NCBI GenBank assembly: GCA_031274075.1
Contig: JAISQQ010000215.1
Coordinates: forward strand, 1 to 5,203
From: Accumulibacter sp.
GTDB taxonomy: Bacteria > Pseudomonadota > Gammaproteobacteria > Burkholderiales > Rhodocyclaceae
Direction: 5' to 3'
DNA: 5,203 nucleotides
Below are positions 4,998 through 5,203 of this stretch, one piece after another; positions within the stretch are counted from its first letter, which is position 1; every line of letters starts with the position of its first letter. The notes beneath the pieces are model-generated. The model made no database searches, was not told the DNA's origin, and saw only the letters and a list, made by a program, of their open reading frames with translations. Position numbers and translations under genes: made by a program.

Positions 4998-5203
4998 TCA
5001 GGGCTTTCCTTGTTTGAGCGGGAGCACCCTGTCTACATCGATTTCGACCCGGCGCCATTCCTTGTCGATTTCGCCTTGCAGTTCCACGAGGTCGTCGGGC
5101 GTGATTGTCTGGCCGCCCCATTCGTCATCGTCTATTTCCACCGTGATTTCACCCGTGGCGTCCTTGAACAGGTATTTGTCCTTGCCCAGATGCCGGATGA
5201 TGT
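4998..5203 (-). CDS. YgiW/YdeI-type (BOF) OB-fold protein, C-terminal part (partial)
   Basis: The gene enters from the right edge and ends at TGA (4998-5000). The readable 67 residues run from IIRHLGKDKYLFKDATGEIT through VEIDDDEWGGQTITPDDLVE to LPLKQGKP. The pattern 'G.d.Y.F.D.TGei.veIdd..W.G..i.p.d.ve..GeiDk.w...eidV' is the bacterial OB-fold (BOF, TIGR00156) family that includes E. coli YgiW and YdeI. These are small periplasmic proteins tied to stress and antimicrobial-peptide tolerance, probably binding cationic or small ligands rather than nucleic acid. The N-terminus and the expected signal peptide lie outside the window, so export cannot be checked. The last strand (EWRRVEIDVDRVLPL) is intact, so the 3' end is complete. 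Confidence 0.85.
   Translation of the reverse strand, partial: IIRHLGKDKYLFKDATGEITVEIDDDEWGGQTITPDDLVELQGEIDKEWRRVEIDVDRVLPLKQGKP

Overview
The window is GC-rich chromosomal DNA. The short-form phosphate acetyltransferase, a TonB/Tol-type ExbD/TolR tail and a YgiW/YdeI-type OB-fold protein all point to a Gram-negative proteobacterium. My best guess is a betaproteobacterium of Rhodocyclales type, but this rests on general impression and not on any marker gene. All of the genes look like ordinary chromosomal genes. No transposase, integrase, phage gene, tRNA, rRNA or CRISPR array is visible.

Layout from left to right: the 3' tail of an ExbD/TolR-type gene (+, 1-112); a 336-nt gene-free gap (113-448) packed with repeats; an aldo/keto reductase that closely resembles Bacillus YhdN/GSP69 (AKR11B type, +, 449-1447); a 206-nt gap holding an exact 17-bp tandem duplication; a second aldo/keto reductase of a different subfamily (+, 1654-2712); a repeat element; a phosphate acetyltransferase gene, pta (+, 2864-3859); a repeat element; an EamA/DMT-family membrane transporter (-, 3963-4805); a repeat element; and the 3' part of a YgiW/YdeI-type (BOF) OB-fold gene (-, 4998 to the window end). 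The two reductases could share a transcript and a role in aldehyde or stress metabolism. Pta links acetyl-CoA and acetyl phosphate, but no ackA is present. I see no single pathway tying the five loci together.

The most notable content lies between the genes. Four copies of one palindromic element (called R1 to R4 here) sit at 291-386, 2716-2818, 3875-3961 and 4871-4978. Each has a 43-bp core made of a GC hairpin (7-bp stem, 3-nt TTC/GAA loop) flanked by two non-complementary 8-nt segments and bounded by ACAGT/ACTGT. On each side of the core is an array of 7-bp units of the class ACAGAGG or TCAGGGA, on the right as the reverse complement. R2 is symmetrical to the base: arm 33, bubble 8, stem 7, loop 3, stem 7, bubble 8, arm 33. 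The other copies differ in heptad number and class, and in how arms, bubble and loop are oriented to one another. An unrelated 144-bp inverted-repeat element (147-290) and a core-less heptad tract (118-145) fill the rest of the first gap. Five of the six stop codons in the window have one of these heptad arrays starting within 20 nt.

This repeat family is the candidate undescribed system: a REP/MITE-like, structure-forming intergenic element with internally shuffling modules. Its function and mobility are inference only.
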